Source: Oxyruncus cristatus (lineage: Eukaryota; Chordata; Aves; Passeriformes; Cotingidae). Taken from it: 64,000 nucleotides of DNA. A program made the position numbers and the translations under genes. Location: NCBI GenBank assembly GCA_013399855.1, contig VXAY01003755.1:29694-93693 (forward strand). Direction: 5' to 3'. Below the pieces are notes generated by a model, which worked only from the letters and a program-made list of their open reading frames with translations, made no database searches and was not told the origin of the DNA. Shown here one piece after another: positions 26,396 through 38,799 of this stretch (the first letter of the stretch is position 1; each line of letters starts with the position of its first letter).

Positions 26396-26530
26396 TACAA
26401 GCTACAAGGAAATGAATCTAATTTTTTAGGAGCTCTGAGCTACAAGCTACAAGGAAATGAATCTAATTTTTTAGGAGGTCTGAGCTACAAGCTACAAGGC
26501 AATGAATCTAATTTTTTAGGAGCTCTGAGT
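26396..26530. repeat. 45-bp minisatellite, three copies
   Basis: Three consecutive copies with a period of exactly 45 bases start at 26396, 26441 and 26486. Each carries TACAAGCTACAAGG, then ATGAATCTAATTTTTTAGG, then a GAGCTCTGAG-like end. The copies differ at only a few positions (for example AGGTCTGAG in copy 2 and AAGGCAATG in copy 3), so the expansion is recent. Every unit contains the internal repeat TACAAGCTACAAG. Confidence 0.95.
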
Positions 26531-27756
26531 GAATTGTGGATCCCGCAGCTCTTCCAGGGGTGGCAAACACAGCCTTTTCACTTTCCCAAAGAAGAGAGAG
26601 CTTTCTGCACTCTAAAAATGGTTTCATCAAAATTGTGCAGGTCGAAGCATAACGAGAAGATATTGAGTGCTTTTGTTAAAGAAAAAAAAAAGAAAAGGGA
26701 AAAATAGAACGCTTCTCTTTAAAGCTGTCCTCTTGCTGAAGTTTCTGTCTGCTGTGTGCTGCCCTGGGACTTCTCGTTATTTCCCACCATCAATCAATCA
26801 TTCTCCCCGGTGAATCAGCTTATCCACTCATCTTTACCTCCCTGAAATTTCCCAGGGAGGTTAGAAACAGCAAATTTCTATAATATTAAGTAATAAACCC
26901 CAACCTTTTTATGACTTGGCTGTTGCTTATTTTTCTCTAGTGGATACCAATAAAATAGAAAGAGCTCCCTTGAGCAGCACATCTGAGAAGTTGGAATGCT
27001 TTTAAGTGCGACAGGTTAAAAGCAGTCTTTAGAGATAATCTCCACTACTCTTTAAAATTAACTCCTTGGGAAAATCCAAAATAGTTCTTCATAGTTAGAA
27101 TTTTGTAATTGGATGCAGCAGAGTAACAACTACTTTATTGCCTCTTGTTGAAGCAGCCTTCTCTTACACTGAAGGCTAGGTAAGCCTGACTGCTTCCATG
27201 TGTTCCTTTTCTGCTCATGCAAAACCTCTGATGCCAAGGAGGATAATTTCTCCTAGAGCTACTCCCTGTTGAATCAGATCAAGTTTTGAGCTGTGTAACT
27301 ACTTGTTGTGTAGGATTTTATCAATCTCCCTCCTCCCATCTGTTATCTGTTCATGGAAATAGTTCCTAATGAGAGGATAATATCCTGCAGGAAGGAATAT
27401 TACTGCAAGAGTCAGGGTGGCAACAGAGGTAACATGGGCCTTAATCTTCTCCTTCTCCCTGTCTATCCTTCTTTGGCCTCTTCCAATGAAGGCTCACATG
27501 CAGCACAATCCCCAGATCTGGAGCAGGTCTGGATCAAGCATTGCTTGTGTTTGCTGTCCATAAGTGACATTCCATGACCATGGTATGTGTATTGCACCAT
27601 AAAATATGTGGTGAGAAATGTATAGGAGAGAAATGAATGAGAAATATATTTTTCATTTCTCAGTAAAAATATATCCTGAATAAATATTTTCTACATGTTA
27701 TCTATGAGATACACAGTGCAAATAAAGCCTTCTGAGAACCTCATGAAGAAGATATT

Positions 27757-27828
27757 TGGGAGCAGTCATGATGGATTTGCCAAAGGAAAATCACGCCTGA
27801 GCAACTTGATTACCTTCAATGGCCTCCA
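27757..27828 (+). repeat. CR1 ORF2 (reverse transcriptase) fragment
   Basis: The bases read as a decayed copy of the CR1 reverse-transcriptase segment HGFTKGKSCLTNLVAF: here roughly SHDGFAKGKSRLSNLITFNG on the + strand. It is very short and has no intact frame around it. Its right end meets a second dispersed repeat at about 27833. Confidence 0.65.
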
Positions 27829-27832
27829 TTTG

Positions 27833-27932
27833 TAGTTTCTGAGCTGAAGGAATAACAACAAAGATGGGAAAGGGCATTTAAATTAAGCTAATTAAAATGC
27901 TTATTAAAAATTAAGACAACAAAAAATAAATG
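27833..27932 (+). repeat. Dispersed repeat, copy A
   Basis: The block is about 100 bases and shares the core AAGGAATAACAACAAAGATGG and later parts (AAGCTAATTA, AAGACAACA, AAATAAAT) with a block at 33841-33945 in the same orientation. I do not recognise the family. Confidence 0.6.
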
Positions 27933-28649
27933 CTGTGTGGATTCCAAATGCCAGTGCAATTAGTTGTTCCTGTATTTGGTATGTCTGTAAAGGGTAACTT
28001 TGCAAAAAGTTTCCTGTATCTCCTGGGAAGCTACTGGGATTGACTTCATCACTAGAAACTACATTGTCTTAATTCTGAAGCAATGTCCAAAGGTGTTGCC
28101 TAAGAAATGTAATCTGCTTTCTGCCCAGCAAGTTTTGGTCAAATGGGCAAGTGGAGAAATAGTGAATGATGAAGTAACATAAAGCATCCGAAGGGTTGAA
28201 AGTTTGAAGTACATGACAAATTTTAAAGGAATGGGCAGATAGAAAACAATAGGGTGAAATCATAAAGACTGAAGGTCTTACAGAGACCTAAGATAGTAGA
28301 TCTTTGCTCTCAGTGCCTCACATCCAGCTTCTTGCCAGTTTTATGATTTCTTTAAGGCACTGCTTGATGAGACTCTTCCTCCATGCAAAAAAGAAAGAAA
28401 GAATCCAGGAAAAATAACAATAACTACTGCAAAACAAAAGAAGCATAAAACTATAAAAAGTCAAAATAATTTTTTTATGCCATGGATGCAAATAAGAAAG
28501 ATGTGATCCTTCTCTACACTTGTCAACCTCTATTAGCACACTAACCATACATAAGCCAGACAAGTAGTTTGCATTCATAACATAATTTTCCTTAGAATTA
28601 GCAAATTAAGTCCAGCTGGAAATTAAGCACCATGCAGTCACTCTCTAAA

Positions 28650-29290
28650 CCCCCCACCCCAGTAGAATAGGGAGAAGAATCAAAGTAGAATTTGTAGGTT
28701 AAGAACAGATTTATAATGGAAAACAAAGTTAAATACACTAATAATGCTAAATTATAACAATAATTATAATAAAAAGGGAAAAACAGGTGATGAACAATGC
28801 AATTGCTTACCACTTGCTGACCGATGCCAGACCCTCCCTCCCAAACACCGATTGGCCCCCTTTCTGGATAACTAACTCCTCCCAATTTATATACTGGGCA
28901 TGAGGTTCTGTAGTGTGGAATATCCCTTTGGTCAGTTCAGGCCACCTGTTCTGGCTATGCTCCCTCCGAGTTTCTTTTGCTTGCCTCCTCACAGGCAGAG
29001 CATAAGACAAAAAGCCAAACAAACAAAAAATCCGTACAACCCCCTGCCCACCATCTCCCCCAGAAAAAAACCCAAATAAACAAACCAAACAAACAAAACA
29101 AAACAAAACAAAAACTGAGTAAAAGAGAAAAAACCAAAGTCCTAGTCTTAGGATAAACATCACTTAGCAAGAACCAAAACATCAGTGTTTTATCAACACC
29201 ATTCTCATTCCAAATCCAAAACACAGCATTGTAAAGCACTGTAACAGCTACTGAGAAGAAATTAACTCTATGCCAGCTGAAACCTGGACA
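28650..29290 (-). mobile_element. Probable solo LTR of an avian endogenous retrovirus
   Basis: The right edge read on the minus strand begins TGTCCAGGTTTCAGCTGGCA, the start of a very common avian ERV LTR. On the + strand it carries other landmarks of that LTR: 'AAACATCAGTGTTTTATCAA', 'AATCCAAAACACAGCA', 'AGAAATTAACTCTATGCCAG', and 'GTGGAATATCCCTTTGGTCA'. No internal retroviral genes accompany it, so it looks like a solo LTR. The left edge is uncertain and I could not find a clear target-site duplication. An A/C-rich simple-sequence tract (about 29020-29115) lies inside it. Confidence 0.65.
29020..29115. repeat. A/C-rich simple sequence
   Basis: AAAC- and AAAAC-type repeats (AAACAAACAAAACAAAACAA) plus C-rich interruptions lie inside the probable LTR. 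The minus strand gives spurious Phe/Leu-rich open frames. Confidence 0.8.
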
Positions 29291-31047
29291 ATTACCTATA
29301 TTGAACTGGGTCTTCACAGTTTGGGATCTCTGCACATTTGATGTCATTGCTCCTGAGGGCAATACAGGTCCTGAGGGGCAGCAGTTATGATTTGTCCATG
29401 CATTCAGACTAGAGGTAATTTATGTCATTACTGGAGTGTGTGTCTATGGTACAATCCTTGAAGGAGATGTACAAGGAAATTGCTTACAACATCTGGTTTG
29501 AGAGCACATAAAGGCTTCTGCAGGAATCCAGCAGTTCTCTTTTGTCACCTTGGATCACGGTATGTGCTACAGAAAAAGTCTATAACTTAACAGGCCCAGA
29601 AAAAAGGCAGCACAGCCTCTTTCTTATGATTGCAATAAGGCACTGTGGAATTGAAAGTCTCATAACAGAGGTGCCATAGTCATCCCAGGATCTTACTCCA
29701 ATTAACAGACAGCATATTAGTTCCTACAGACCATGTAGTGTGTTTGAGACTGTAATGAAAGTCCATATACTGGGTTTAGCAGTGTAACTGGGTTGCTTTC
29801 TGTACTCGGGGATAACACTGGCATCGCACACTGCAACTATTTGCTCAAGTTATTAAATATCACAGTCAACATCAAATGTATTTTAATGACTTTCATGGGT
29901 TTTTGTCCTCGTCAAATAATTGTTTTATGGATTTTTTTGTGCACTTCAGAGGAGGTGAGGTACACTTTCTACTTTAAAATGTACGTATTTCATAGCAAAA
30001 CTTTTCAGTATTCTTGTATGTCTTGGTACATGTGAGACCAATCTGGAAGGCCTTGGTGCATAAAGAAGAAAAGTAGGAATATTTCAGATTAAGGCAAATC
30101 TTATGCCAGAGTGGTGTGGAATAGCATTCAGAACACATTAAGAAATCATACATACATATTGACATAATAGCTCTTCAATATTTCCTTTCGTATTAAATTA
30201 GTCCTGTCTAACTTGACAAATATTAATAATGCACATAATGAAGAATGAAACTAGATTTTGATGAAAAAAATATAGCTGATTACATTATCCAGTTTCCAGT
30301 AAGGAATTTATGGCAGTGCTGCCGTAAGGATGGAATGGCATCTCAGCTGGTCTGGGCTCAGGACTGGTGCCTGCTGCCCATCTGGCAGTAAAGTGATAAA
30401 GCAGCAACAGCTGCTAAGGGGCATGGAGAAGTTAATTTGAAGAGATATGCGAGTCTGAAGCAACTGGTGCAACTGCTTGAACAAATAATACATCCCTGCT
30501 ACTCCATGGCCATAGGCAGAATGCCAGGAAGGAGACAGAGGAGGAAGGAATTGACTGGAAACAGAGAATAAAGGATGATGTTAAGTGTGACCACTGAGAC
30601 CATACAGAATGGCAAAGCTAAAGAGGGAGCAGTACAAGGCATCTGTATATTAAAAAAACCATGTTGATTCATGAAGGAATACAAACTACATTGAAAGAGT
30701 GATTTCAGAATATGGTAAAGAAACTGAAAAACATGAAGAAACTTTTCCTGTTGCACAAACTTACTTTAAAAAAAAAAAACCCTTCACATCTTATAAGAGA
30801 GACAAAGGACTCACAAAAGTTTAAGTTTTTATAATAGGAAAAAAGAACTGATTTTAAATCCCAGATTTGGTACTAACTTAACCTTTTTGTCTTATTTCTG
30901 ATCGTGAGAAGTAAACAACCAAGCAAACACTACATGGAGTTTTTATAAAGATAACCAGTTCAATGTTGGAGAAAACTTTTAATGTGCTCATTCAATGAAG
31001 AAGAAATTCTCTACCTAAGTTAGGACTTGCTACAATCGATATCAAGC

Positions 31048-31079
31048 CCCTCAAGATCTGAATCCCTCAAGATCTGAAT
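31048..31079. repeat. 16-bp tandem duplication
   Basis: The unit CCCTCAAGATCTGAAT is present twice with no spacer and no mismatch. Confidence 0.95.
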
Positions 31080-31547
31080 CAAACTTTGTAATTTCTTTCT
31101 AGTTGTTAATCAGGAGCTATAGTTAGACAGTTATGATTAAGCAATTGAGCTGTGAATGTTGTATACTTGGCTAATCTTTTGTTTTAAGGGAAAGAGAAGA
31201 CAATCCCAAGATGAATGGGCTTTCTGGATGAGAGCCACCCGGAGTGAAGTCAGCAGAACTGAGCAGTAACAGGGGGAAAGGTATTTCCAGCAGTGGGAGA
31301 TTGTGACCACCTACTCAAAATGGACCCCAGACTCAAACGGAGGGAAGAAATGTGCATGTGGACTAATTAGCATGAGATGTGAGAGATACAACTAGCAAAT
31401 AGGGATTTGAGTACTAATGAATAAAAAAAATTATGCAATGTGTAACCAGTGAGTGCTGATGCCTTTGTTTGTTAAAATGTAGAAATACTGTAAAGTCTTG
31501 ATGACTGGGAAGGAAGCCTTTTGAGGGTTACCACCGAGCTCTGTCCT

Positions 31548-31596
31548 TTCACAGAATCACAGAATCACAGAATATGCTGAGCTGCAAGGGACCTTG
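31548..31596 (-). repeat. CR1 3'-end scrap
   Basis: The CR1 tail microsatellite in reverse orientation (ACAGAATC repeated three times) is followed by ATATGCTGAGCTGCAAGGGACC, which matches the reverse complement of a CR1 3' terminus. It ends abruptly after about 50 bases, so only the extreme 3' end inserted. Confidence 0.75.
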
Positions 31597-32851
31597 CACA
31601 AATGAGAATGAAAAATTGAAATACCCCACCTTAATGTGTTACCAAGTAATGAGCCTGCATTCAGGACAACACAGGGTTTGACACAGACACTTCTGTTACT
31701 TTGGGAGGAATAATGGGGAAAGGCTGTATTTAGAGGCTCAGAAAATCTTCCTGTGCTATCTTTGATTGCTGCTTATATGTTATTTTCTAAAGGGATAGCT
31801 GGGTTTTCAGACTGCCTATTTTGCCTGATGACTTGGAAAGCACTTTAGAGGAGACTCATTCAAATGGACTATGAGCTTGATTTAATGTATGCATATTTCA
31901 TAAAGGTAATTTTAAGTGCTTCAAGGGACAGATGGAGGCAATATATCCAACACAAAATGCTTATACAGTGTTTTGAGGATGCAAAGTAGACGAGAGCCAG
32001 ACAGTTGAAAAAAATATTGTAGCCCAGTGCAAATTGATGAAATTGAAACTGTTATAATAAATACTGAGCAGCAATGGTACAGATGGCTCAAAATCCCAAA
32101 CAAACATCTTCCCAAGCAAACTCTAGATCCAGGTGAAACCTCTGTATGCTTTCATGTTTTTTGGATGTCTTTGCCTGAACACATGACATGTATAACTTTT
32201 CTGTGAGTTTAATAACTCTGTATGCAACTGTTTACAAAACTCCTTTGGGTTTTATCTGCTGTAGAGAGAAAAATTTTGCCCACAGTACAGTTAAAAGAGG
32301 GCAGACTAAAGTATCAACTTACATGATTAAAACCCATGTGCTGCTAAGTCTTTGCAAGATCAGGCTTGGAAACCTTTTTCTGATTTTATCTAATGATATA
32401 ATTTGAACCAGGTTTACTAAATAACTTCAGTTTAAACACATACTTTTGGGTATCAATGTATGACCATTTGAAATCAACCTCGAAGTCAACAAATAGTTTC
32501 GACATGTCTAAATATTTTTAAGCATTGCTATTCTGTCTCTGTTGAACCTGGTAAGAGCTGTCATTTGGAAATATTTGTTTTCAAAAGTCCAAATTGCCAT
32601 GCACCTGGACTCGTACTTGTCTAAGCTATGTGCCCTATAGAGATCTGCTTTCTACACAGGTTTGTGTTTAGCAAACACACTAATCTTAATTACTGTGTGT
32701 AAGGTTGTCTCTTACAGCATCACATGTTCCTCCTTGTATCAGAAAAGCTGCCACCAAGTGCAGAAAAGGGTGCATGGAGGGAAGGCAATCTCCATGGTCT
32801 GGGGCCAGAGGGAACAGGCTCTTATGCACAGACCCCATCCCTCTACCCTGT

Positions 32852-32900
32852 ATTTTCATACCTTCATACCTTTTCATACCTTATGTATTTTCATACCTTC
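32852..32900. repeat. Short imperfect tandem repeat
   Basis: The motif TTTTCATACCTT is repeated imperfectly about four times (TTTTCATACCTTCATACCTT...). Confidence 0.8.
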
Positions 32901-33840
32901 TTCTGTATAACTTCATCCAAGCAGGACTAGAAGACATTTTATGTTTACACCATCTCTTGTGACTGGAGGAGAGGGGGAACAAGACTGAAAAGAACACGCA
33001 GCCCTTTTTTGTGTGGTTTCCTATCAACATAAACATTCTCCAAGTCCTGCCAGCCCTCACTATCTCATCCGATCATTCATTTATTTGTATTCTGTGTCTA
33101 TCTCCTGAGATGCTTGATGTGGAGCATCTCTTACAAGTTTGTGAGTGCCTCTTAAGCCTGCTGAACAAAGCTTGAATGCTTCAAAAGAAAGAGAGGACAT
33201 GCCAAGCCTTTGGCAAAATCTTTATTGCAAACTCAATGGATTGCTGCTCTTGCAACTACATTGTGTCCCCAGTTTCAGGTGTTGGAATAGGGGTGCAGAC
33301 ACCACAACGCAGAAAAAGCAGATAAGCAGTGGGGTTTCCACTTTGCAGTCTTGGCACGTAGAAGGTGAGACCATTAAGAACAGACTGGAAACTCTTTTCC
33401 AAACCCAATCATAATCCACCTCTCCTTTAAACTACTCAGTAGAGGAGAGTCAGGCTGCCTACTGAACTCTGACTTTTGGGGATTCTAGTTAAGATGCTCT
33501 TTTGCCTGTGGCCAGGGTCATAACAATTAGAACGGAAGGCAAATTAGGCTCAAAATCATGTTTTCACCAGTGTTTAATGTAAAATGTGAATGTTCCCTCA
33601 AAGGAGGTTAGTAACTCATCAGTTAGTCTAGCTGGAAACTAAGAAAAATAAATATTTTAGTAGATATACTGTAACAAGGATTATAAACATGTAGACCAAT
33701 ATATACAGTGCCTGACATAGGGTAATACTCAGACATGGGCTCTGCCATTGATTTTAGAAGCTGAGGGTTTTTTCAATCCTCATCCTTCTACAGAGGCATG
33801 AAACCCTGCTTTGTATAATGCCTGACAGTGGTTATCACAT

Positions 33841-33945
33841 TGTGGTTTCTCAGATAAAGGAATAACAACAAAGATGGAAAAGGGTTGCTAAAACTTTACT
33901 GAGTAAAAGCTAATTATAAATCAAGACAACATGAAAAAATAAATT
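33841..33945 (+). repeat. Dispersed repeat, copy B
   Basis: Same orientation and same core (AAGGAATAACAACAAAGATGG) as the copy at 27833-27932. Further matches are TTTCT just before the core, AAGCTAATTA and AAGACAACA after it, and a shared AAATAAAT near the end. The two copies differ by small insertions in the middle. Confidence 0.6.
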
Positions 33946-36900
33946 CATGAGCTTCTTTCTAATCTTAGACTGCTGTAACTGAGATCAGTGGCCTGCTTTA
34001 TACCAGCAAACTTAAATGTGTTTATTTATCCAACCCACAAACTCAGTGTTCTGCTTCATGCTTACTTGAAGCTAACCTTAAAGCTGCTTAATAAAGCTTA
34101 ATAATAAAACTCAGTCAAATGTTACTGTGCTGTTAAAACAAAATCTTTGGATCTTGGTTTAACCTTTAATGTTAAATATGTTTTAAAAAATCATTGAACC
34201 AAAAATATTGGGAGAAACTGGCCTTTAATCCATAACCTGCTAGGACCTTGCCATGGAAAAAGTGAAAATGCATGCTTGTTGTTTGCTTTGCAACTTACTG
34301 CAATTTCAAAGTAAGTCTATAAAAGAGGCAGATATAACTTTAACATAGGGGATTGGATTAAAAGGGATGCAGATGTATCAAAAGGAATATGATTGCTTGT
34401 TGAAGAATATCAAAGTATATTGCTAGAAAGACACAGGTGTGTGGGAAGTGATGAAAACCTGACACGAAGGATATGCTAACATTTCCATTTACTTACAAAC
34501 CTTACATGCCCTGAGCATGGTATATATTTATATACAGTTCTTCCTTTACAGTTCTTCTGTCACCTTAAAGGGGAGGAGAATCTGTGTTAACAGCCTCAAT
34601 AAATGACTTCACCAAGAGAATTTCCTATTCCTCAGATATGCTTTTCTCACTGTACCTTATTTCATGATACCCAAAATTCATTTTGAAAGCACACCTTCTA
34701 GATGTTAGGGCTCTCAAGAACTGCCTCATGTATTGTGTTGCATGAAAATGTAGATTCCTAGTTTGCAGTCCTGGCAGAAGTAAGTAATTCCACGGCTAAA
34801 GTTTTGAGGCACATCTAATGTTTGCACTGCGCAATTCGGGAGGACACAATTAATGTAATACCTTTGGGTTTTCTTCCCTGGCTTACTATTTCCTAGGGGT
34901 GTCAGTGGTAGTCTAGTCCTCATGAGCAATTTTGTGACTTCCAAACGTTAGGCCATTCCGCATTACACCAACGGCCCCTGACTAATGTGGGGTTTTTGCA
35001 GCAAAGTAGTAATTTCATGGAATGAAAATTTGGCAGAAGTTTCTTCTGTCAGCCTAAGGATATCCTTTTGAAAGGAAGAATCCCATGTCAGTTTTTAAGA
35101 AGAATTAGCTTAAGTTTTCCATTACTGCAACAGCTGAAGGCACCTACAGATATACCAAATATAAAGCTGTACTTTTGCCTTATGTATAAGGATATTCAAG
35201 GTTTCTCATTTCCTCTTTCTGGGCCAGGACACTCTCAGGAATATAATACAAGTCATTGTAAATTCTCAGTTCTACAGTACTGGACTTCTTTTAGATGTGT
35301 CACTATTGTTATAATAACTAATACCAGAGTGATGTCTCAGAATCTTCTCTTCAATTTAAATATTTCAGCACATTGCTTACTGTATTTAATTTTTCTTCAT
35401 GCCTTACATGGAGTTGTAATCAAATTGACTTGAAATGTTTCTTGTAAAATTACTGTATAAACTATATTTTTTATGTAGAAATATATGAAAATAAACACAT
35501 TCATTTTCTGAATTATATGAGTTTACGGTAGTATATCTAACATGATTGTATCTGGACTTATCTGGGAGGCAGAGACTATATATCAAGTAATAAAGTTTCT
35601 GTAGACACCTAATAAATCAAGCTGCAAAACAAGACAGTTTGGATTCTCACCCCAACATTTAAAAACTCTTAAAGGTATACACTTAATGAGGTTTATGCGT
35701 ACTTCATTTTTTATGTTTATATCTTTTTATTAAATATCTTTTCTGAACTGGGTAGCTCCTGGTGAAAACAACACAAAATTTGTTACATCTTGATAGGTGT
35801 TTTATTTGAAAAAATTAAACACTGCATGATCCTAAGTTGCTAATAGTGCTGTTTCTCCTCTTACAGCTCCTGTTCCTGATGCAATAACTCCAGAACTATC
35901 ACCTTTCACTGGGAATTTAAGCAACGTCCTATAAAGCTACACGATAGCTTGTTTTCCTTCAGCACACTTCTCATTCATTTTGACAAAACTGTGAATGCAC
36001 ATATATTTAAAATAGAGTGGTCCAAATCAGAGGGGCCCAGCAATGGCTTGCACATTTCGTCTACCAGAATAATCTCTCTGGTCATGGCTTACTCCTCACT
36101 CATTTGGGGATTTTTTCCCCAAATCCTTGCAGCTCATACTCTGTTAAACAGCAAAAAGTGTATTCCCTGCCTGAGCAAGATTTACATCCACCTTCCTTCA
36201 TGTGGATGAAAAGGAATGTATGATAAGGAAGACTGCAGACCAGATGGAGGCAGTTCCAGTGAGAGCCTGCTGTGGCCTAAGAATGGTTACTGCTGAAATA
36301 AAGTAGTCAATGTTGCAGTTCCCACCTAAGGACCTTCACCGTAATGCTGATAGAACTAACAGGCATTTAGAAGTATGCTGGTGTTATGGCCCTTAATATC
36401 ATCTGAAAAAAGTCCTGCCTCTCCCTCCTAAAGAGCAGTTCAGAAATAACTATGGCAAGTTTTCAGGAACTTGTAACTCAGAACTATTTTAGCTCCTGAT
36501 TCGTGGATACTGTCCATCTTCAGGGCCCCTATTCAGTGTGGACCAGTTGCATGGGCCTAAATGAGTCATGTGTTTCATTTGAATATGATGAGTTGTATGC
36601 TTAGTTGGGTGTGTTTGCATACTAATATTCCTTGAAGTAAAAGATGAGATGGGAAAGCAGAGTTTCAAAACACAAAAGAGAATTTCTCAGTTGCTCCTGC
36701 CAGATCAAGAAAATAGCCTGGACCTACATCATGGGCCTGGAAAAAAACACCTGTATGGCAAAAATTCTTCAATATCCACTACAATCTACATCATCATGAG
36801 AGCATCTTTCTACAGACAGATTTTCTTTCTTGAAGCAGAACAGTCCTCCAGCTGTTACTCTGTGACACTCAGGTTTTACACTGAATCTCAGAAGAATGCC

Positions 36901-37421
36901 AAACTTAAATATAAAGAAGGGTAAAAAATCAGTTCAAATGATAGAAGAGTTTAGTGAGAATCTGAGTAACTCAGCCTAAGGAAGTATAGGAGCAGTTTTA
37001 TTTGATGTAATGCAATATTTTAAACCTGTATGTACTAAACTTGTATTTTTTATTCCTGTTACTTCAAATTTCTGAAGTTAACCAGGCTATCTGTGCTTTT
37101 TCAAGGAACAGGTTAGACAACATTTGTTGGAAATTATTCACTAAATCAACTAATCTACATGGGGGAAAAAAAAAAAGAAAAAGTACGCTATCTTTTTTGG
37201 AGCACAAAGTGTTTGTCCAGAAGTTGTGTGTTCAAGAGCTCACCTGGTTTTTTAAGTGTAGTGATTGATCTATGGAAAGATAACTGCTTTTCCTTACCGA
37301 TCTTGCTTTGCTTATATCATCAGACCATTGCAGCTGCATAATCCACAGTACAGGAATACCTTATGATTCATTGACTAGTAAGTCTGAAAGGTGGACCATT
37401 TTGTCCGGCATTTTGTCTAGC

Positions 37422-37442
37422 AATGTGCCAATTTGGCACATT
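37422..37442. other. Perfect 21-bp palindrome
   Basis: Two 10-bp arms (AATGTGCCAA and TTGGCACATT) flank a single T. The core GCCAA-T-TTGGC contains two NFI-type half sites, but in the reverse arrangement to the usual TTGGC-N5-GCCAA, so NFI binding is only a suggestion. Confidence 0.7.
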
Positions 37443-38799
37443 TTCAAGGGTGTGTAAGGTTGGTGTTTTTCCCTTCAGAGGGTCAGAGTGTGCTAGGAAG
37501 GCTTGCAGGAGCCAGCTGACGCTGCCTCTCAGCTCCATAGCTGTGTCTGCTGTGTATGCAGGAGAGGCTTCCAACTCCACCCAAGTCCTGCTGAATTCCT
37601 GTGGCCTTGCTTGGATGTTTATCCAAAGATGCTCCATGACCATACTCAGTGTCACTCAAAATCTGATTGTTTGCTGTCTTTCCTTCCTGAGCCTTTGCAC
37701 CAAGGGACAGCAGAATGCCAGGATTAGCTATTTTAGGGAGCCGAGGTGATGGATAAGTTCAAGGAATTTCAGCCTGTATGTTCCCAGGGACTGGAGGAGC
37801 ATGTCCACTAACTAGTTTCAATATTTTTTATAGATTAGAGTGTAATGTCAGAACTGTCACTTACATAGACTATTATTTCTCTCATACCATTTTGAGGTCC
37901 CTTTTCAATTACATTTTCTGTGACTATAAATACAGAATCCTGTAGCTTTTAGAGTGGCAGCTGGAGATTCATTCTGGATCTGAGTACAAGGTTCTGCACT
38001 TTAAATGCAGAAATGGAGGGGCAGCATAAAGCGTGTAACTCTGGTAGACATTTCCGCTCAGGCTTTTTTCTATTTCATGAAAGCAACTGCACTGGACAAA
38101 AATATACACAAGCTAAATCCACAACAAAGACATATGTGCTCTTAGTATAAACCCCAAAATTAATACTTTGTCTTCTTGTTTTCCTACTGAACTTCCAGCC
38201 ACCCTCGTTTTTCTGAAATGCTTTACTGAATGTACAAGCATGCCCATCATCCTTTACAAGTCATAATGCAGGGCTTTCTTTCCATTATTATTATAATTCT
38301 GGATGTATGCCCTGCCTGTGTTTGCATTGTAAGCAAAGAGCACACACAGAATCAAATGCTCACGCTCAGATACAGGTAACAACATGAAAGCAAATTATGC
38401 TGGAACTATTTATCTGCAACTTGCCTGCTGTACCGTCCCCAGAATTGTTTTATTCTGCTGCTTGTTCTCAAAGGCATCTGTCATTTGCTTAGTCTGATTT
38501 CTTGGATTGCCCAGATTTTATTGTTTTGAACAGTGTATTTTGCAAGTCCATATTTGCAGTACTTCCTGCAAGATATGTTCTTCATTTTGAGATCTGGTTA
38601 GTTTTTTGGTTTTGGTTTTGGTTTTTTCCCAATCACCCTTTACAACCCCCACACATTCTCGTTTTATATACCCCTGCGGATTTCCCAGCAGAGGAATCTA
38701 ACTCCACTGAAGCACGTTGTATGTTTAAGAGTTGAAAACAAATCCCTTTCTCCACCCTATGGCTCCTGTCATTAGTAACCACAGAGCAACAGCGACCTA

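Larger units (their letters stand above)
29291..38780. other. Non-coding stretch upstream of TMEM64
   Basis: No exon or RNA gene recognised. Contents seen: a 16-bp tandem duplication at 31048-31079, a CR1 tail scrap at 31548-31596, a TTTTCATACC simple repeat at 32852-32900, a second copy of the dispersed repeat at 33841-33945, and a 21-bp palindrome at 37422-37442. Confidence 0.6.

Noticed and set aside
28598..29362. Overlapping minus-strand frames of 95-135 codons, rich in Phe, Leu and Cys
   Set aside because: They lie in a probable LTR and an AAAC simple repeat, and the hydrophobic runs come from the T-rich complement.
35068..35433. 121-codon + strand frame
   Set aside because: AT-rich, no family similarity, no splice or promoter context. 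Frames of this length are expected by chance in 64 kb.
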